A stretch of DNA of 64,000 nucleotides from Streptomyces ambofaciens ATCC 23877 (GCF_001267885.1 NZ_CP012382.1:2591001-2655000); one strand, 5' to 3'. Counted from the stretch's first letter, positions 8,578 through 17,093 are shown. Translations and numbers: made by a program. The notes: a model not told the origin generated them from the letters alone.

Positions 8578-9456
8578 TCAGCCCGCGAACGGTGGCTGGG
8601 CCACCCCCCGTCCCGCGTCCGGCACCACCAGCACCGAGCCCGCCAGCGGATGCGGGGCCGTCAGTCCGACCCGGGCCGTGGTGAGGTACAGGTCGGTCAG
8701 GCCGGGGCCGCCGAAGGCGCAGGCGGTGACCCGGGGGACCGGCAGCGGGATCACCCGGTCCAGGTCGCCGGAGGGGGTGTAGCGGCGCACCGCGCCCCCG
8801 TCCCACAGCGCGACCCAGACGCAGCCCTCGGCGTCCACGCACAGGCCGTCGGGGAAACCGGCGCCGTCCTCGATCACGGCCAGCGGACGGCGCCCCGAGA
8901 CCCGGCCGTCCGAGGACGCGACGTCGAAGACGTCGATGCGGCGGGTCGGGGTGTCGGCGTAGTACATGAGCCGGCCGTCGGGGCTCCAGCCGGTGCCGTT
9001 GCTCACCGTGACGTCGTCCAGCACCGGCGTCACCGTGCCGTCCCCGGCGACCCGGGAGAGTGTGCCCCCGCCGGGTGCCTCGTCGTACCGCATGGTGCCG
9101 GCCCACAGGGTGCCGTCGGGGGCGACGGCGGCGTCGTTGCCGCGGCGGCCGGGCACGACCTCCCGGTGCAGCCAGCGGAAGGTTTCGTCGGGGTCGAGCA
9201 GGGCGATCCCGTCGCGCAGGTTGAGGACGAGTCCGCCGCCCGCGCGCGGCTTGGCGGCGCCGACGTGCTGGTCGGTGCGGCGGAGCGTGCGCCGGCCGGT
9301 GGCCGGGTCGTAGGTGTGGACACGGGAGGCGAGGATGTCGATCCACAGCAGGCGGCCCGTCGCCGGGTCCCAGGTGGGGCCCTCACCGAGGGCCGCCTCC
9401 GCCCGGACGGCCACCTCGTACGCCGTGCCGGTCGTGGCCCTGCCGCGTCCGGTCAT
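8578..9456 (-). CDS. SMP-30/gluconolactonase/LRE family protein
   Basis: 292-residue six-bladed beta-propeller of the regucalcin/gluconolactonase family, which hydrolyses sugar lactones with a divalent metal. Visible family marks are the metal-binding Glu in ALGEGPTW near residue 25, the NDAAVAPDGTLWAGTM blade, SNGTGWSPDGRLMYYADT, and the catalytic-region PDGLCVDAEGCVWVALWDGG. There is no signal peptide. The start overlaps the IclR stop as ATGA, so regulator and enzyme are co-transcribed. It probably acts in an aldose/lactone pathway whose other genes are elsewhere. Confidence 0.88.
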   Translation of the reverse strand: MTGRGRATTGTAYEVAVRAEAALGEGPTWDPATGRLLWIDILASRVHTYDPATGRRTLRRTDQHVGAAKPRAGGGLVLNLRDGIALLDPDETFRWLHREVVPGRRGNDAAVAPDGTLWAGTMRYDEAPGGGTLSRVAGDGTVTPVLDDVTVSNGTGWSPDGRLMYYADTPTRRIDVFDVASSDGRVSGRRPLAVIEDGAGFPDGLCVDAEGCVWVALWDGGAVRRYTPSGDLDRVIPLPVPRVTACAFGGPGLTDLYLTTARVGLTAPHPLAGSVLVVPDAGRGVAQPPFAG

Positions 9457-10226
9457 GCCGCGCTCCGGTGCCCGAGTCGCTCGGACAGGTCGGCCGCGCC
9501 CTTGACGGCGAGCTGCTCCAGTTCGCCGAGGCGCTGCTCGCTCCAGCGGATCATGGGCACGGAGATCGACAGCGCGGCGACGACCCGGCCGCTGCGGTCG
9601 CGGACCGGGGCGGCCACGCAGGAGACGTCCGGGTTGGACTCGCGGCTCTCCACCGCGACGCCCCGCTCACGGATACCGGTCAACGCCTCGCGCAGGGCGG
9701 CCGGGTCGGTGATGCTGTTCGGGGTCATGGCGGTCAGCGCGGCGCCGTCGGGGAAGCGGGCCGCGAGCTCCGGCTCGGGGAGGGAGGCCAGCAGCATCTT
9801 GCCGACGGACGTGCAGTGCGCGGGCAGCCTGCGCCCGGCCGCCGACACCATGCGCACCGCGTGCGTGGAGTCCACCTTCGCGATGTAGATGACGTCCGTG
9901 TCCTCCAGGATCGCCACGTGCACCGTCTCGTCGCAGGTCTCGGCGACGCTCCGGGCGACCTGCTGGCCCTCGGCGGCGAGGTCGAGGTGCTCGGCGTAGC
10001 GCGCGCCGAGCTGGTACGGCCGCACGCCGAGCCGGTACCGTCCGGGCTGCCCGGCCACGGGGACGATGTACTTGCGGGCGGAGAGCGTGGTGACCAGTTC
10101 GTGCACGGTGGTGCGCGGCAGCTGGAGCCGGCGCACGATGTCGGGGGCGGAGAGCGTGCCGTCCCCGTCGAGGAAGAGCTCCAGTATGTCGAGAGCCCGG
10201 GTCACGGCTGGTACGAGGCGTCCCAT
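9453..10226 (-). CDS. IclR-family transcriptional regulator
   Basis: 257 residues. The N-terminal winged helix spans about residues 5-65 (RALDILELFLDGDGTLSAPD and TTVHELVTTLSARKYI). The IclR effector-binding domain fills the rest, with HVAILEDTDVIYIAKVDS and CTSVGKMLLASLP as signatures. It is first in a two-gene operon with the SMP-30 lactonase and probably controls it through the site at 10247-10261. The effector is likely a sugar lactone or aldonate (inference). Confidence 0.92.
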   Translation of the reverse strand: MGRLVPAVTRALDILELFLDGDGTLSAPDIVRRLQLPRTTVHELVTTLSARKYIVPVAGQPGRYRLGVRPYQLGARYAEHLDLAAEGQQVARSVAETCDETVHVAILEDTDVIYIAKVDSTHAVRMVSAAGRRLPAHCTSVGKMLLASLPEPELAARFPDGAALTAMTPNSITDPAALREALTGIRERGVAVESRESNPDVSCVAAPVRDRSGRVVAALSISVPMIRWSEQRLGELEQLAVKGAADLSERLGHRSAA

Positions 10227-10246
10227 GTCCGGCCCCCTCCCTTAGT

Positions 10247-10261
10247 GTTCGAAATTTCAAC
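10247..10261. promoter_or_regulatory. Candidate IclR operator
   Basis: GTTCGAAATTTCAAC contains the perfect palindrome GAAATTTC with further matching T/A at the flanks. It is the AT-rich core typical of IclR-family sites, 20 bases upstream of the iclR-type start, and would allow autoregulation. Confidence 0.5.
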
Positions 10262-10356
10262 AGGCGATCGGAATAGCGAACACAGGCTACTCACATCGCG
10301 TTTCCCGGGGCAATGGGCAGGCGTCCCCCCGCTGCCCGCCCGGCCGATGGACGACG

Positions 10357-10959
10357 ATGGTCCCCATGCCCACCGGTAAGCAGCCCGCCGCCCCCTTCAC
10401 CCCGCTCGACTTCCAGCTGGTGCTGCTGCGCCGCATGGCCGACCACAACCCCGGGCTGGTGGAGGACGCCCGCCGCGAGCTGGGCGCCTCGCTCGCGGAC
10501 ATGCGGGAGGCGAACAGACGCTGGCAGGCGATGCTCCGCTCCCCGCGCGCCCGTTCGGCCGCCTCCCGGTACCGCTCCGTCCTCGGCGCACCCGAGTCGG
10601 CGGCGCCGCGCCGGATCGGCGACCTGGAGTGCGAGGCCCGGCAGTGGCCGCTCCCCCTCTGGCCCAGGCTGCGCTTCGAGGTGCTCGTCGCCGACGGAGG
10701 CGTCGTCTGGAACGAGTGGCTGGTGCGGGCCCCCGGCACCGAGGGACCGGAGCTGCGCACGCTGGACGACCTCACGCCCTGGTCCTGCACGGTCGACGAG
10801 GCGGCCCGCGCCTTCGCCCCCGCCCGCCCCCTCCAGGGCTCGGCCCCCACACGCTGGGGGCTCGCCTTCGCCGCACCGGACGCGAGCGGCCGACGGCACG
10901 AGGTCGTCGCGGAGTTCACCTGGGGGCTGCTCCAGCGGACGGCCGTCGGGGACCGTTAG
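10357..10959 (+). CDS. Hypothetical protein, 200 residues
   Basis: I do not recognise this protein. It is soluble, with a helical N-terminal half (FTPLDFQLVLLRRMADHNPG and ADMREANRRWQAMLRSP) and a beta-rich, Trp-containing C-terminal half (LRFEVLVADGGVVWNEWLV). Translation may start at ATG 10357 or at the ATG three codons later. Its stop overlaps the end of the convergent ATP-grasp gene by 4 bases, so the two 3' ends share DNA. The frame is clean and codon use matches its neighbours, so it is probably real. Confidence 0.7.
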   Translation: MVPMPTGKQPAAPFTPLDFQLVLLRRMADHNPGLVEDARRELGASLADMREANRRWQAMLRSPRARSAASRYRSVLGAPESAAPRRIGDLECEARQWPLPLWPRLRFEVLVADGGVVWNEWLVRAPGTEGPELRTLDDLTPWSCTVDEAARAFAPARPLQGSAPTRWGLAFAAPDASGRRHEVVAEFTWGLLQRTAVGDR

Positions 10960-11825
10960 CGGGCCGCTGCCAGCACCGCCTCGACGACACGCGGCAGCGA
11001 CCGCTCGTGCAGCCACAGGAAGAGGTTCGGCTCGACCAGCTCCAGCTCCATCACCCTCGGCCGCCCGTCCTCCCCGTCCACCAGGTCGACCCGGGCGTAC
11101 AGGAGCTCGGGGGCGTCCGGCACGGCGGCCAGGGCACGCTCGGCGACGGCGCGTTCGGCCGGGGTCGGGGACCAGGGTTCCAGGCCGGGGTGCGCGACCT
11201 TCCGCTCGTCGTACGGCGTCCCGGGGGTGAGCACGGCGCCCTTGCGGGAGGCGTGCAGCAGGCGCCCGCCGAAGAACTGCAGCGCCCGCTCCCCGGCGGT
11301 GTCGATGCTGCTCATGTAGGGCTGCACCATCGCCGTGAACCCCTCGGCGTGCATCCGCTCCACCTGCCGCAGCGCCGTGGCGTGCTCGTCGGGCGTGTAG
11401 CGGGCGGCGAAGCGGGCCCCGGCGCCCGAGGTGGGTTTGACGACGTACTCGTGGGCGTCGGGCAGGTCGGGCACCTCGCCCGGGGCGGCGTAGCGGGTGG
11501 GGACGACGGGCACGCCGGCCGCCGCGAGGTCGCCGAGGTAGCGCTTGTCGGTGTTCCAGCGCACGACCGCCGCCGGGTTCGCGAGCCGCGTCAGCTTGCC
11601 GCACTCCTCCGCCCACGCCGTGAACTCGCCCGCCCGCCAGCTGTAGTCCCAGGTGGAGCGGATCAGGGCGAGGTCGAAGGACGCCCAGTCGACGTCCTCG
11701 TCGTCCCAGATCTCGGCGGACGCCTCGGCCCCCGCCGCCTCCAGCGCCTTCGCCAGCACCGGCAGGTCGCGGTCGACGCTGATCTGCGGGCCGGGGCGGC
11801 AGGTGACGAGTGCTATCCGGGGCAC
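10956..11825 (-). CDS. ATP-grasp domain protein (RimK-like ligase family)
   Basis: 289 residues from a GTG start. ATP-grasp features are visible: the N-terminal IALVTCRPGP and IRSTWDYSWR region, the central NTDKRYLGDLAAAGVPVVPT, the lysine strand EYVVKPTSGAGARFAARY that binds ATP, and the C-terminal metal-site segment YARVDLVDGEDGRPRVMELE with ELVEPN. Such enzymes join a carboxylate to an amine or thiol using ATP. Neither neighbour hints at the substrate. It ends in TAA, 3 bases into the converging hypothetical gene. Confidence 0.83.
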   Translation of the reverse strand: MPRIALVTCRPGPQISVDRDLPVLAKALEAAGAEASAEIWDDEDVDWASFDLALIRSTWDYSWRAGEFTAWAEECGKLTRLANPAAVVRWNTDKRYLGDLAAAGVPVVPTRYAAPGEVPDLPDAHEYVVKPTSGAGARFAARYTPDEHATALRQVERMHAEGFTAMVQPYMSSIDTAGERALQFFGGRLLHASRKGAVLTPGTPYDERKVAHPGLEPWSPTPAERAVAERALAAVPDAPELLYARVDLVDGEDGRPRVMELELVEPNLFLWLHERSLPRVVEAVLAAAR

Positions 11826-11897
11826 GGCGGACTCCCTCTTCGTACGGCGCGGGTGACGGCTCCGCAGGCTAGCAACCCCGTCCGCCGCCGGGCCGGG

Positions 11898-12605
11898 CTA
11901 CCGCTCCTCGCCGGGGTCCCAGTCCAGCAGCCGGACCTTGGCGACCGTACGGACGTGGCGGCGCATCGCGCCGGCCGCCTGCCGGGGCTGCCGGGCCGCG
12001 ACGGCGTCGAGGATGTCCTGGTGCTGGGCGAGGGAGCGGCCGGGCCGGCCGGGCTGGCGCAGGGACTCGGTGCGGCTCTCGGCGATCTGGTGGGCGATGG
12101 AGCGCATGAACTCCGCGAGCAGGCTGCTGTGCGCCGCCGTCGTCACCGCCGCGTGGAACAGCCGGTCGCCCTCGACGCCGTGGTCGCCCCGCTCGATCTC
12201 CTCGGCCATCACCGCGAGGGCGGAGCGCATCGCCGCCAGGTCGTCCTCCGTGCGGCGCTCGGCGGCCAGTTCGGCGAGTTTCGTCTCCAGCGCCTCGCGG
12301 GCCTCCAGGACGTCCGGGAGCCGCTGCCGGCGTTCCACCATGTCCTCGACGGGCTCCACGTCGAGGCTGTCCCGGACCAGGTACGTCCCGCCGCCGTGCC
12401 GCGCCTCCACCAGGCCCTGGACCTCCAGGACCACGATCGCCTGCTTCACCGAGGCCCGGCTGACGCCGAGCCGCTGGGCGAGGTCCCGTTCGGGCGGCAG
12501 CCGGTCGCCGGCCCGCAGCCCGCCGTCGGTGACGTACTGGCGCAGCCGCTCCAGCACCTGTTCGTACAGGCGCTGCTTGGTCATGGGGCGCAGGGCGTCG
12601 GTCAC
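11898..12605 (-). CDS. FadR-type (GntR/FCD) regulator of the malonate genes
   Basis: 235 residues from the GTG at 12603-12605, chosen because GAGAGGGGGACC lies just upstream; the frame extends further but that stretch covers the operator region. The GntR winged helix is at residues 10-75 (RLPPERDLAQRLGVSRASVK), followed by an all-helical FCD ligand domain with EAREALETKLAELAAERR and a conserved FHAAV. It is divergent from the carrier-matB operon and probably represses it, with malonate or malonyl-CoA as likely signal (inference). Two palindromes in the shared promoter region are the probable sites. Confidence 0.9.
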   Translation of the reverse strand: MTDALRPMTKQRLYEQVLERLRQYVTDGGLRAGDRLPPERDLAQRLGVSRASVKQAIVVLEVQGLVEARHGGGTYLVRDSLDVEPVEDMVERRQRLPDVLEAREALETKLAELAAERRTEDDLAAMRSALAVMAEEIERGDHGVEGDRLFHAAVTTAAHSSLLAEFMRSIAHQIAESRTESLRQPGRPGRSLAQHQDILDAVAARQPRQAAGAMRRHVRTVAKVRLLDWDPGEER

Positions 12606-12654
12606 GAGGTCCCCCTCTCGCCGGGAGCGTAACACCGGGCGGCGGGTGGCCGAG

Positions 12655-12665
12655 TGGCTGAGCCA
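12655..12665. promoter_or_regulatory. Probable FadR-type operator 1
   Basis: TGGCTGAGCCA is a perfect dyad around a central G, 50 bases upstream of the regulator's GTG. The same half-sites recur at 12734-12746. FadR/GntR proteins bind short dyads of this kind. Confidence 0.65.
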
Positions 12666-12733
12666 ATTCGTGCGCGACCCCTTGACGGCCGCCCGGCGCG
12701 GGCCCACGCTGACCGACCAACCGCACGACTCAA

Positions 12734-12746
12734 GTGGCTCAGCCAC
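12734..12746. promoter_or_regulatory. Probable FadR-type operator 2
   Basis: GTGGCTCAGCCAC is a perfect 13-base dyad, 34 bases upstream of the carrier ATG, with an extra CAGCCA half-site at 12748-12753. With operator 1 it brackets the divergent promoters, the expected layout for joint control. Confidence 0.68.
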
Positions 12747-12780
12747 TCAGCCAATCAGGTCAGCCCTCGGGAGCCCCCGC

Positions 12781-14208
12781 ATGTCCCCCGAACTCATCTC
12801 GATCCTCGTCCTCGTCGTGGTCTTCGTCATCGCCACCACCCGTTCCGTCAACATGGGCGCGCTCGCCTTCGCCGCCGCCTTCGGGGTGGGCACGCTCGTC
12901 GCCGACCTCGACGCGGACGGCATCTTCGCCGGTTTCCCCGGCGACCTGTTCGTCGTCCTCGTCGGCGTCACCTATCTCTTCGCCATCGCGCGGGCCAACG
13001 GCACCACCGACTGGCTGGTGCACGCGGCCGTCCGGATGGTGAGGGGCCGGGTCGCGCTGATCCCCTGGGTGATGTTCGCTCTCACCGGCGCGCTCACGGC
13101 GATCGGCGCGGTCAGCCCGGCGGCGGTCGCCATCGTCGCGCCGGTCGCGCTGAGCTTCGCCACCCGGTACGCGATCAGCCCGCTGCTCATGGGCACGATG
13201 GTGGTGCACGGCGCGCAGGCGGGCGGGTTCTCACCGATCAGCATCTACGGCTCGATCGTCAACGGCATCGTGGAGCGCGAGGGCCTGCCGGGCAGCGAGG
13301 TCACCCTCTTCCTGGCCTCGCTGATCGCCAACCTCGTCATCGCGGGGGTGCTCTTCGTGCTCTTCGGCGGACGGAAGCTGTGGGCGCGGGGGGCGGTGTC
13401 GCCGCAGGACGGCGGCACGGCGGGCGACGGCGCGGCGGACGAGGGCACGACGGGCTCAGGGACGACGGGCTCGGGAACAGGGCCGTCGGGGGCCGGGGCG
13501 TCGGGCTCGGGGCCGCGTTCCGCCGGCACCGGTACGGCCGCCGGCACCGCCCCGAGCGCGGTGGCCGTCCGTCCCGACCGGGCCCCCGAAGGCGACGGCG
13601 CGGGCCCGCGTCTCGCCCCCGCCCGGGTCGCCACCCTGCTCGCCCTGGTCGCCCTCGTCGTGGCGGTCCTCGGTTTCGACCTGGACGCGGGCCTGACCGC
13701 GGTCTCCCTCGCCGTCGTGCTGAGCACCGCCTGGCCGGACGACAGCCGCCGCGCGGTCGGCGAGATCGCCTGGTCCACGGTCCTGCTGATCTGCGGTGTC
13801 CTCACCTACGTCGGCGTGCTGGAGGAGATGGGCACCATCACCTGGGCCGGTGAGGGCGTCGGCGGCATCGGCGTGCCGCTGCTGGCCGCGGTGCTGCTCT
13901 GCTACATCGGCGCGCTCGTGTCGGCCTTCGCCTCCTCGGTGGGGATCATGGGGGCGCTGATCCCGCTGGCGGTGCCGTTCCTCGCGCAGGGCGAGATCGG
14001 GGCGGTCGGCATGGTGGCGGCGCTCGCGGTCTCGGCGACGGTCGTGGACGTCAGTCCGTTCTCGACGAACGGCGCACTGGTCCTGGCCGCGGCCCCCGAC
14101 GTCGATCGAGAGCGCTTCTTCCGGCAGTTGATGGTGTACGGAGGGATCGTGGTGGCGGTCGTGCCCGCGCTGGCATGGCTGGTGCTGGTCGTGCCCGGCT
14201 TCGGGTAG
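12781..14208 (+). CDS. MatC-like dicarboxylate (malonate) carrier
   Basis: 475-residue membrane transporter of the SLC13/ion-transporter superfamily, start ATG 12781 with GGGAG upstream. Two halves of five or six helices each are visible. The first holds FPGDLFVVLVGVTYLFAIAR and the second SSVGIMGALIPLAVPFL and VSPFSTNGALVLAA, which resemble MatC malonate carriers. Between the halves (about residues 205-275) is a Gly/Ser/Thr-rich low-complexity loop, unusual in size. Position directly before matB and after divergent FadR operators supports malonate uptake. Confidence 0.82.
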   Translation: MSPELISILVLVVVFVIATTRSVNMGALAFAAAFGVGTLVADLDADGIFAGFPGDLFVVLVGVTYLFAIARANGTTDWLVHAAVRMVRGRVALIPWVMFALTGALTAIGAVSPAAVAIVAPVALSFATRYAISPLLMGTMVVHGAQAGGFSPISIYGSIVNGIVEREGLPGSEVTLFLASLIANLVIAGVLFVLFGGRKLWARGAVSPQDGGTAGDGAADEGTTGSGTTGSGTGPSGAGASGSGPRSAGTGTAAGTAPSAVAVRPDRAPEGDGAGPRLAPARVATLLALVALVVAVLGFDLDAGLTAVSLAVVLSTAWPDDSRRAVGEIAWSTVLLICGVLTYVGVLEEMGTITWAGEGVGGIGVPLLAAVLLCYIGALVSAFASSVGIMGALIPLAVPFLAQGEIGAVGMVAALAVSATVVDVSPFSTNGALVLAAAPDVDRERFFRQLMVYGGIVVAVVPALAWLVLVVPGFG

Positions 14209-14266
14209 GTCCCGTCAGACAACCGGTATTCCGGTAACAGCGAGCAATGACCAAGGAGTACGACGC

Positions 14267-15730
14267 GTGTCCTCTCTCTTCCCGGCCCTCCTCCCGGCCG
14301 CGACCGCCGCGCCGGCCACGGCCGACCGGCCCGCCCTGCGCTTCGGCGAGCGCTCCCTGACCTACGCGGAGCTGGCCGCCGCGGCGGGCGGCACGGCCGC
14401 CCGGATCCGGGCCGCCGGGCGGGTCGCCGTCTGGGCGACCCCGGCGATGGAGACCGCGGTCGCCGTGGTGGCCGCGCTGCTGGCGGGCGTCCCCGCCGTA
14501 CCGCTCAACCCGAAGTCGGGCGACAAGGAACTCGCGCACATCCTGTCGGACAGCGAGCCGTCGCTCGTCCTGGCGGCCCCGGACAGCCGGCTCCCGCCCG
14601 CCCTGGCCGCCCTGGAGCGCGTCGACGTGGACGTGGACGCCACCGGGCCGGTCCCCGAGGACCACGCCGGCGACGACGACCCCGCGCTCGTCGTCTACAC
14701 CTCCGGCACCACCGGGCCGCCCAAGGGCGCCGTCATCCCCCGGCGCGCGCTGACGACGACCCTGGACGCGCTCGCCGACGCGTGGCAGTGGACCGGCGAC
14801 GACGTACTGGTGCACGGGCTGCCGCTGTTCCACGTGCACGGGCTGGTGCTCGGCGTCCTCGGCCCGCTGCGGCGCGGCGGGGCCGTGCGGCACCTGGGCA
14901 GGTTCTCCACCGAGGGCGCGGCGCGGGAGCTGAACGACGGCGCGACCATGCTGTTCGGGGTGCCGACGATGTACCACCGGATCGCCGAGGCCCTGCCCGG
15001 CGACCCGGAGCTGACGAAGGCGCTGGCCGGGGCCCGGCTGCTGGTGTCGGGGTCGGCCGCGCTGCCGGTGCACGACCACGAGCGGATCGCCACCGCGACC
15101 GGCCGCCGGGTGATCGAGCGCTACGGCATGACGGAGACGCTGATGAACACGAGCGTGCGGGCGGACGGCGAGCCCCGCGCCGGGACGGTGGGCGTACCGC
15201 TGCCGGGCGTGGAGCTGCGGCTGGTGGAGGACGACGGCACGCCGATCGCGGAAGCGGACGGGGAGAGCGTCGGCGAGATCCAGGTGCGCGGCGCGAACCT
15301 GTTCACCGAGTACCTCAACCGCCCCGACGCCACCGCCGCCGCCTTCACCGGGGACGGCTTCTTCCGCACCGGCGACATGGCGGTGCGCGACCCGGACGGC
15401 TATGTCCGCATCGTCGGCCGCAAGGCCACCGACCTGATCAAGAGCGGGGGGTACAAGATCGGGGCCGGTGAGATCGAGAACGCGCTGCTCGAACACCCGG
15501 GGGTGCGGGAGGCCGCCGTCACCGGCGAGCCCGACCCCGACCTCGGCGAGCGGATCGTGGCGTGGATCGTGCCCGCCGACCCCGCCGCGCCGCCCACCCT
15601 CGACGCGCTGGCCGGCCACGTCGCCGGCCGGCTCGCCCCGCACAAGCGGCCCCGCGTCCTGCGCCTCCTGGACACCCTCCCCCGCAACGACATGGGGAAG
15701 ATCATGAAGCGGGCGCTGAGCCATGACTGA
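14267..15730 (+). CDS. matB: Malonyl-CoA synthetase (malonate-CoA ligase)
   Basis: 487 residues from GTG 14267 with AAGGAG nearby. An adenylate-forming ligase that converts malonate, ATP and CoA to malonyl-CoA. Motifs: P-loop YTSGTTGPPKGAVIP (about residues 144-158), the adenine-binding ERYGMTETLMN (about residue 285), GFFRTGDMAVRDPDGY, hinge GRKATDLIKSGGYKIGAGEIE and the catalytic lysine in RNDMGKIMKRAL at the C-terminus. It strongly resembles the S. coelicolor MatB whose structure is known (recalled). It supplies extender units for polyketide or fatty-acid synthesis or feeds malonate catabolism with the next gene. Confidence 0.92.
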   Translation: MSSLFPALLPAATAAPATADRPALRFGERSLTYAELAAAAGGTAARIRAAGRVAVWATPAMETAVAVVAALLAGVPAVPLNPKSGDKELAHILSDSEPSLVLAAPDSRLPPALAALERVDVDVDATGPVPEDHAGDDDPALVVYTSGTTGPPKGAVIPRRALTTTLDALADAWQWTGDDVLVHGLPLFHVHGLVLGVLGPLRRGGAVRHLGRFSTEGAARELNDGATMLFGVPTMYHRIAEALPGDPELTKALAGARLLVSGSAALPVHDHERIATATGRRVIERYGMTETLMNTSVRADGEPRAGTVGVPLPGVELRLVEDDGTPIAEADGESVGEIQVRGANLFTEYLNRPDATAAAFTGDGFFRTGDMAVRDPDGYVRIVGRKATDLIKSGGYKIGAGEIENALLEHPGVREAAVTGEPDPDLGERIVAWIVPADPAAPPTLDALAGHVAGRLAPHKRPRVLRLLDTLPRNDMGKIMKRALSHD

Positions 15731-17093
15731 CCGCCTGTCCGCGCGCGCGTTCCTCGCCCTGCTCACCGACGACTTCACCGAACTGCCCCACCCCCCGGGC
15801 ACGTCGGAGCCCGACGGCCCGCTCGGCTGGCACGGCTACGACGCCGCCCGCGCCCACGCCGCCGGACGCACCGGCGAGGAGGAGTCCGTCGTCTGCGGGA
15901 CCGGGCACGTCGAGGGCGCCCGGGCCGTGCTCCTCGCCTTCGAGTTCGGCTTCCTCGGCGGCTCGCTGGGCCGGCGTACCGGTGACCGGCTGGAGGCGGC
16001 GTACACCTACGCGCGGGAGCACCGGCTTCCGGTGGTGCCGCTGGTCGCCACGGGCGGCAGCCGGATGCAGGAGGGGATGCTCGCGCTGACCCAGCTCCAG
16101 CGGGTCGCCCGGCAGTCGGCGCTCACCCGCGGGGCCGGGCTGCCGCAGATCGCCGTGTTGCGGGACCCGGCCACCGGGGGCGGCTGGGCGACGCTGGGCG
16201 CGGGCGCCGACGTGGTCCTCGCGCTGCCCGGCGCCCAGGTCGGCTTCGCGGGCTCCCGGGTCCGGCCGCCGGACGCCGACCCGGCGGCCTACACGGCCGA
16301 GGCGCAGGTGGCGGCGGGCAGCGCGGACGCCGTCGTACCGCCCGGTGAGCTGCGCGCCACGCTGGGCCGGTGGCTGCGGCTGCTGACGGCGCCGTCCGGC
16401 GGCCCGGCGCCCGTGCCCGAGCCGCTCGGCGCGCGGGACCTGCCCGCGACGGGGTGGGACGCGGTGCGGCGGGCCCGGTCGCCCGAACGTCCGCGCGCCC
16501 GGGCGTACCTGGACGCCTACTTCACCCACCGCGTCGCCCTCTCCGGCGACCGCTCGGGCGGCACCGATCCGGAGGGCATGCTCTGCGGCTTCGGGGAGCA
16601 CGCGGGGCGGACCGTCGCGTACGCCGCCCAGACGGGGACCGCGACCCGGCCCGCCGGGTACCGCACCGCCGCCCGGCTGATCCGCCTCGCGGACCGGCTG
16701 GGCATCCCGGTGCTGACCCTGGTGGACACCCCGGGCGCGGCGAACGACGCGCAGGCGGAACGGCAGGGCGCGGGCGCGGCGATCGCCGACCTGTTCACCG
16801 CGGTGGCGTCGGTGAGCACGCCGGTCACCACGCTGGTGATCGGCGAGGGCGGCTCGGGCGGGGCGCTGGCGCTGGCCGCGCCCGGCAGCACCTGGGCGAC
16901 GCCGGACAGCTACTTCTCCGTCATCGCGCCGGAGTCGGCGGCGGCGATCCTCAAGCGGCCGCCCGAGGAGGTGGAGGCGACGGCGGACCAACTGCGCCTG
17001 CGTCCACAGGACTTGGCGGAGCTGGGCGTGATCCGAACAGGCGATCAGTTGTTCCCTGGAACAGGTGATCGTCGCCCGCAGGAGCGAATGTGA
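15723..17093 (+). CDS. Fused carboxyltransferase-domain protein (AccD-AccA-like)
   Basis: 456 residues; its ATG overlaps the matB stop by 8 bases. The N-terminal half resembles AccD/MdcD (FEFGFLGGSLGRRTGDRLEA, ATGGSRMQEGML). The C-terminal half resembles AccA/MdcE (PVLTLVDTPGAANDAQAERQ, GEGGSGGALALAAPGSTWA, ESAAAILKRP). No zinc-finger cysteines of AccD are seen. No biotin carboxylase, biotin carrier or malonate-decarboxylase ACP gene is nearby. It may act on malonyl-CoA made by MatB, as a carboxyltransferase or decarboxylase, but the reaction cannot be settled from sequence. Confidence 0.75.
   Translation: MTDRLSARAFLALLTDDFTELPHPPGTSEPDGPLGWHGYDAARAHAAGRTGEEESVVCGTGHVEGARAVLLAFEFGFLGGSLGRRTGDRLEAAYTYAREHRLPVVPLVATGGSRMQEGMLALTQLQRVARQSALTRGAGLPQIAVLRDPATGGGWATLGAGADVVLALPGAQVGFAGSRVRPPDADPAAYTAEAQVAAGSADAVVPPGELRATLGRWLRLLTAPSGGPAPVPEPLGARDLPATGWDAVRRARSPERPRARAYLDAYFTHRVALSGDRSGGTDPEGMLCGFGEHAGRTVAYAAQTGTATRPAGYRTAARLIRLADRLGIPVLTLVDTPGAANDAQAERQGAGAAIADLFTAVASVSTPVTTLVIGEGGSGGALALAAPGSTWATPDSYFSVIAPESAAAILKRPPEEVEATADQLRLRPQDLAELGVIRTGDQLFPGTGDRRPQERM
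17042..17071. promoter_or_regulatory. 30-base interrupted palindrome at the end of the carboxyltransferase gene
   Basis: Symmetric arms CGATCA (17042-17047) and TGATCG (17066-17071) enclose GTTCC (17051-17055) and GGAAC (17058-17062). It lies within the last 18 codons of the coding sequence, 130 bases before the small peptide gene. It could be an operator for the peptide gene or a transcript hairpin. Confidence 0.4.

Noticed and set aside
12606..12746. Upstream in-frame extension of the FadR-type regulator
   Set aside because: It would run across both operator dyads and the divergent promoter; the GTG at 12605 has a proper ribosome site.
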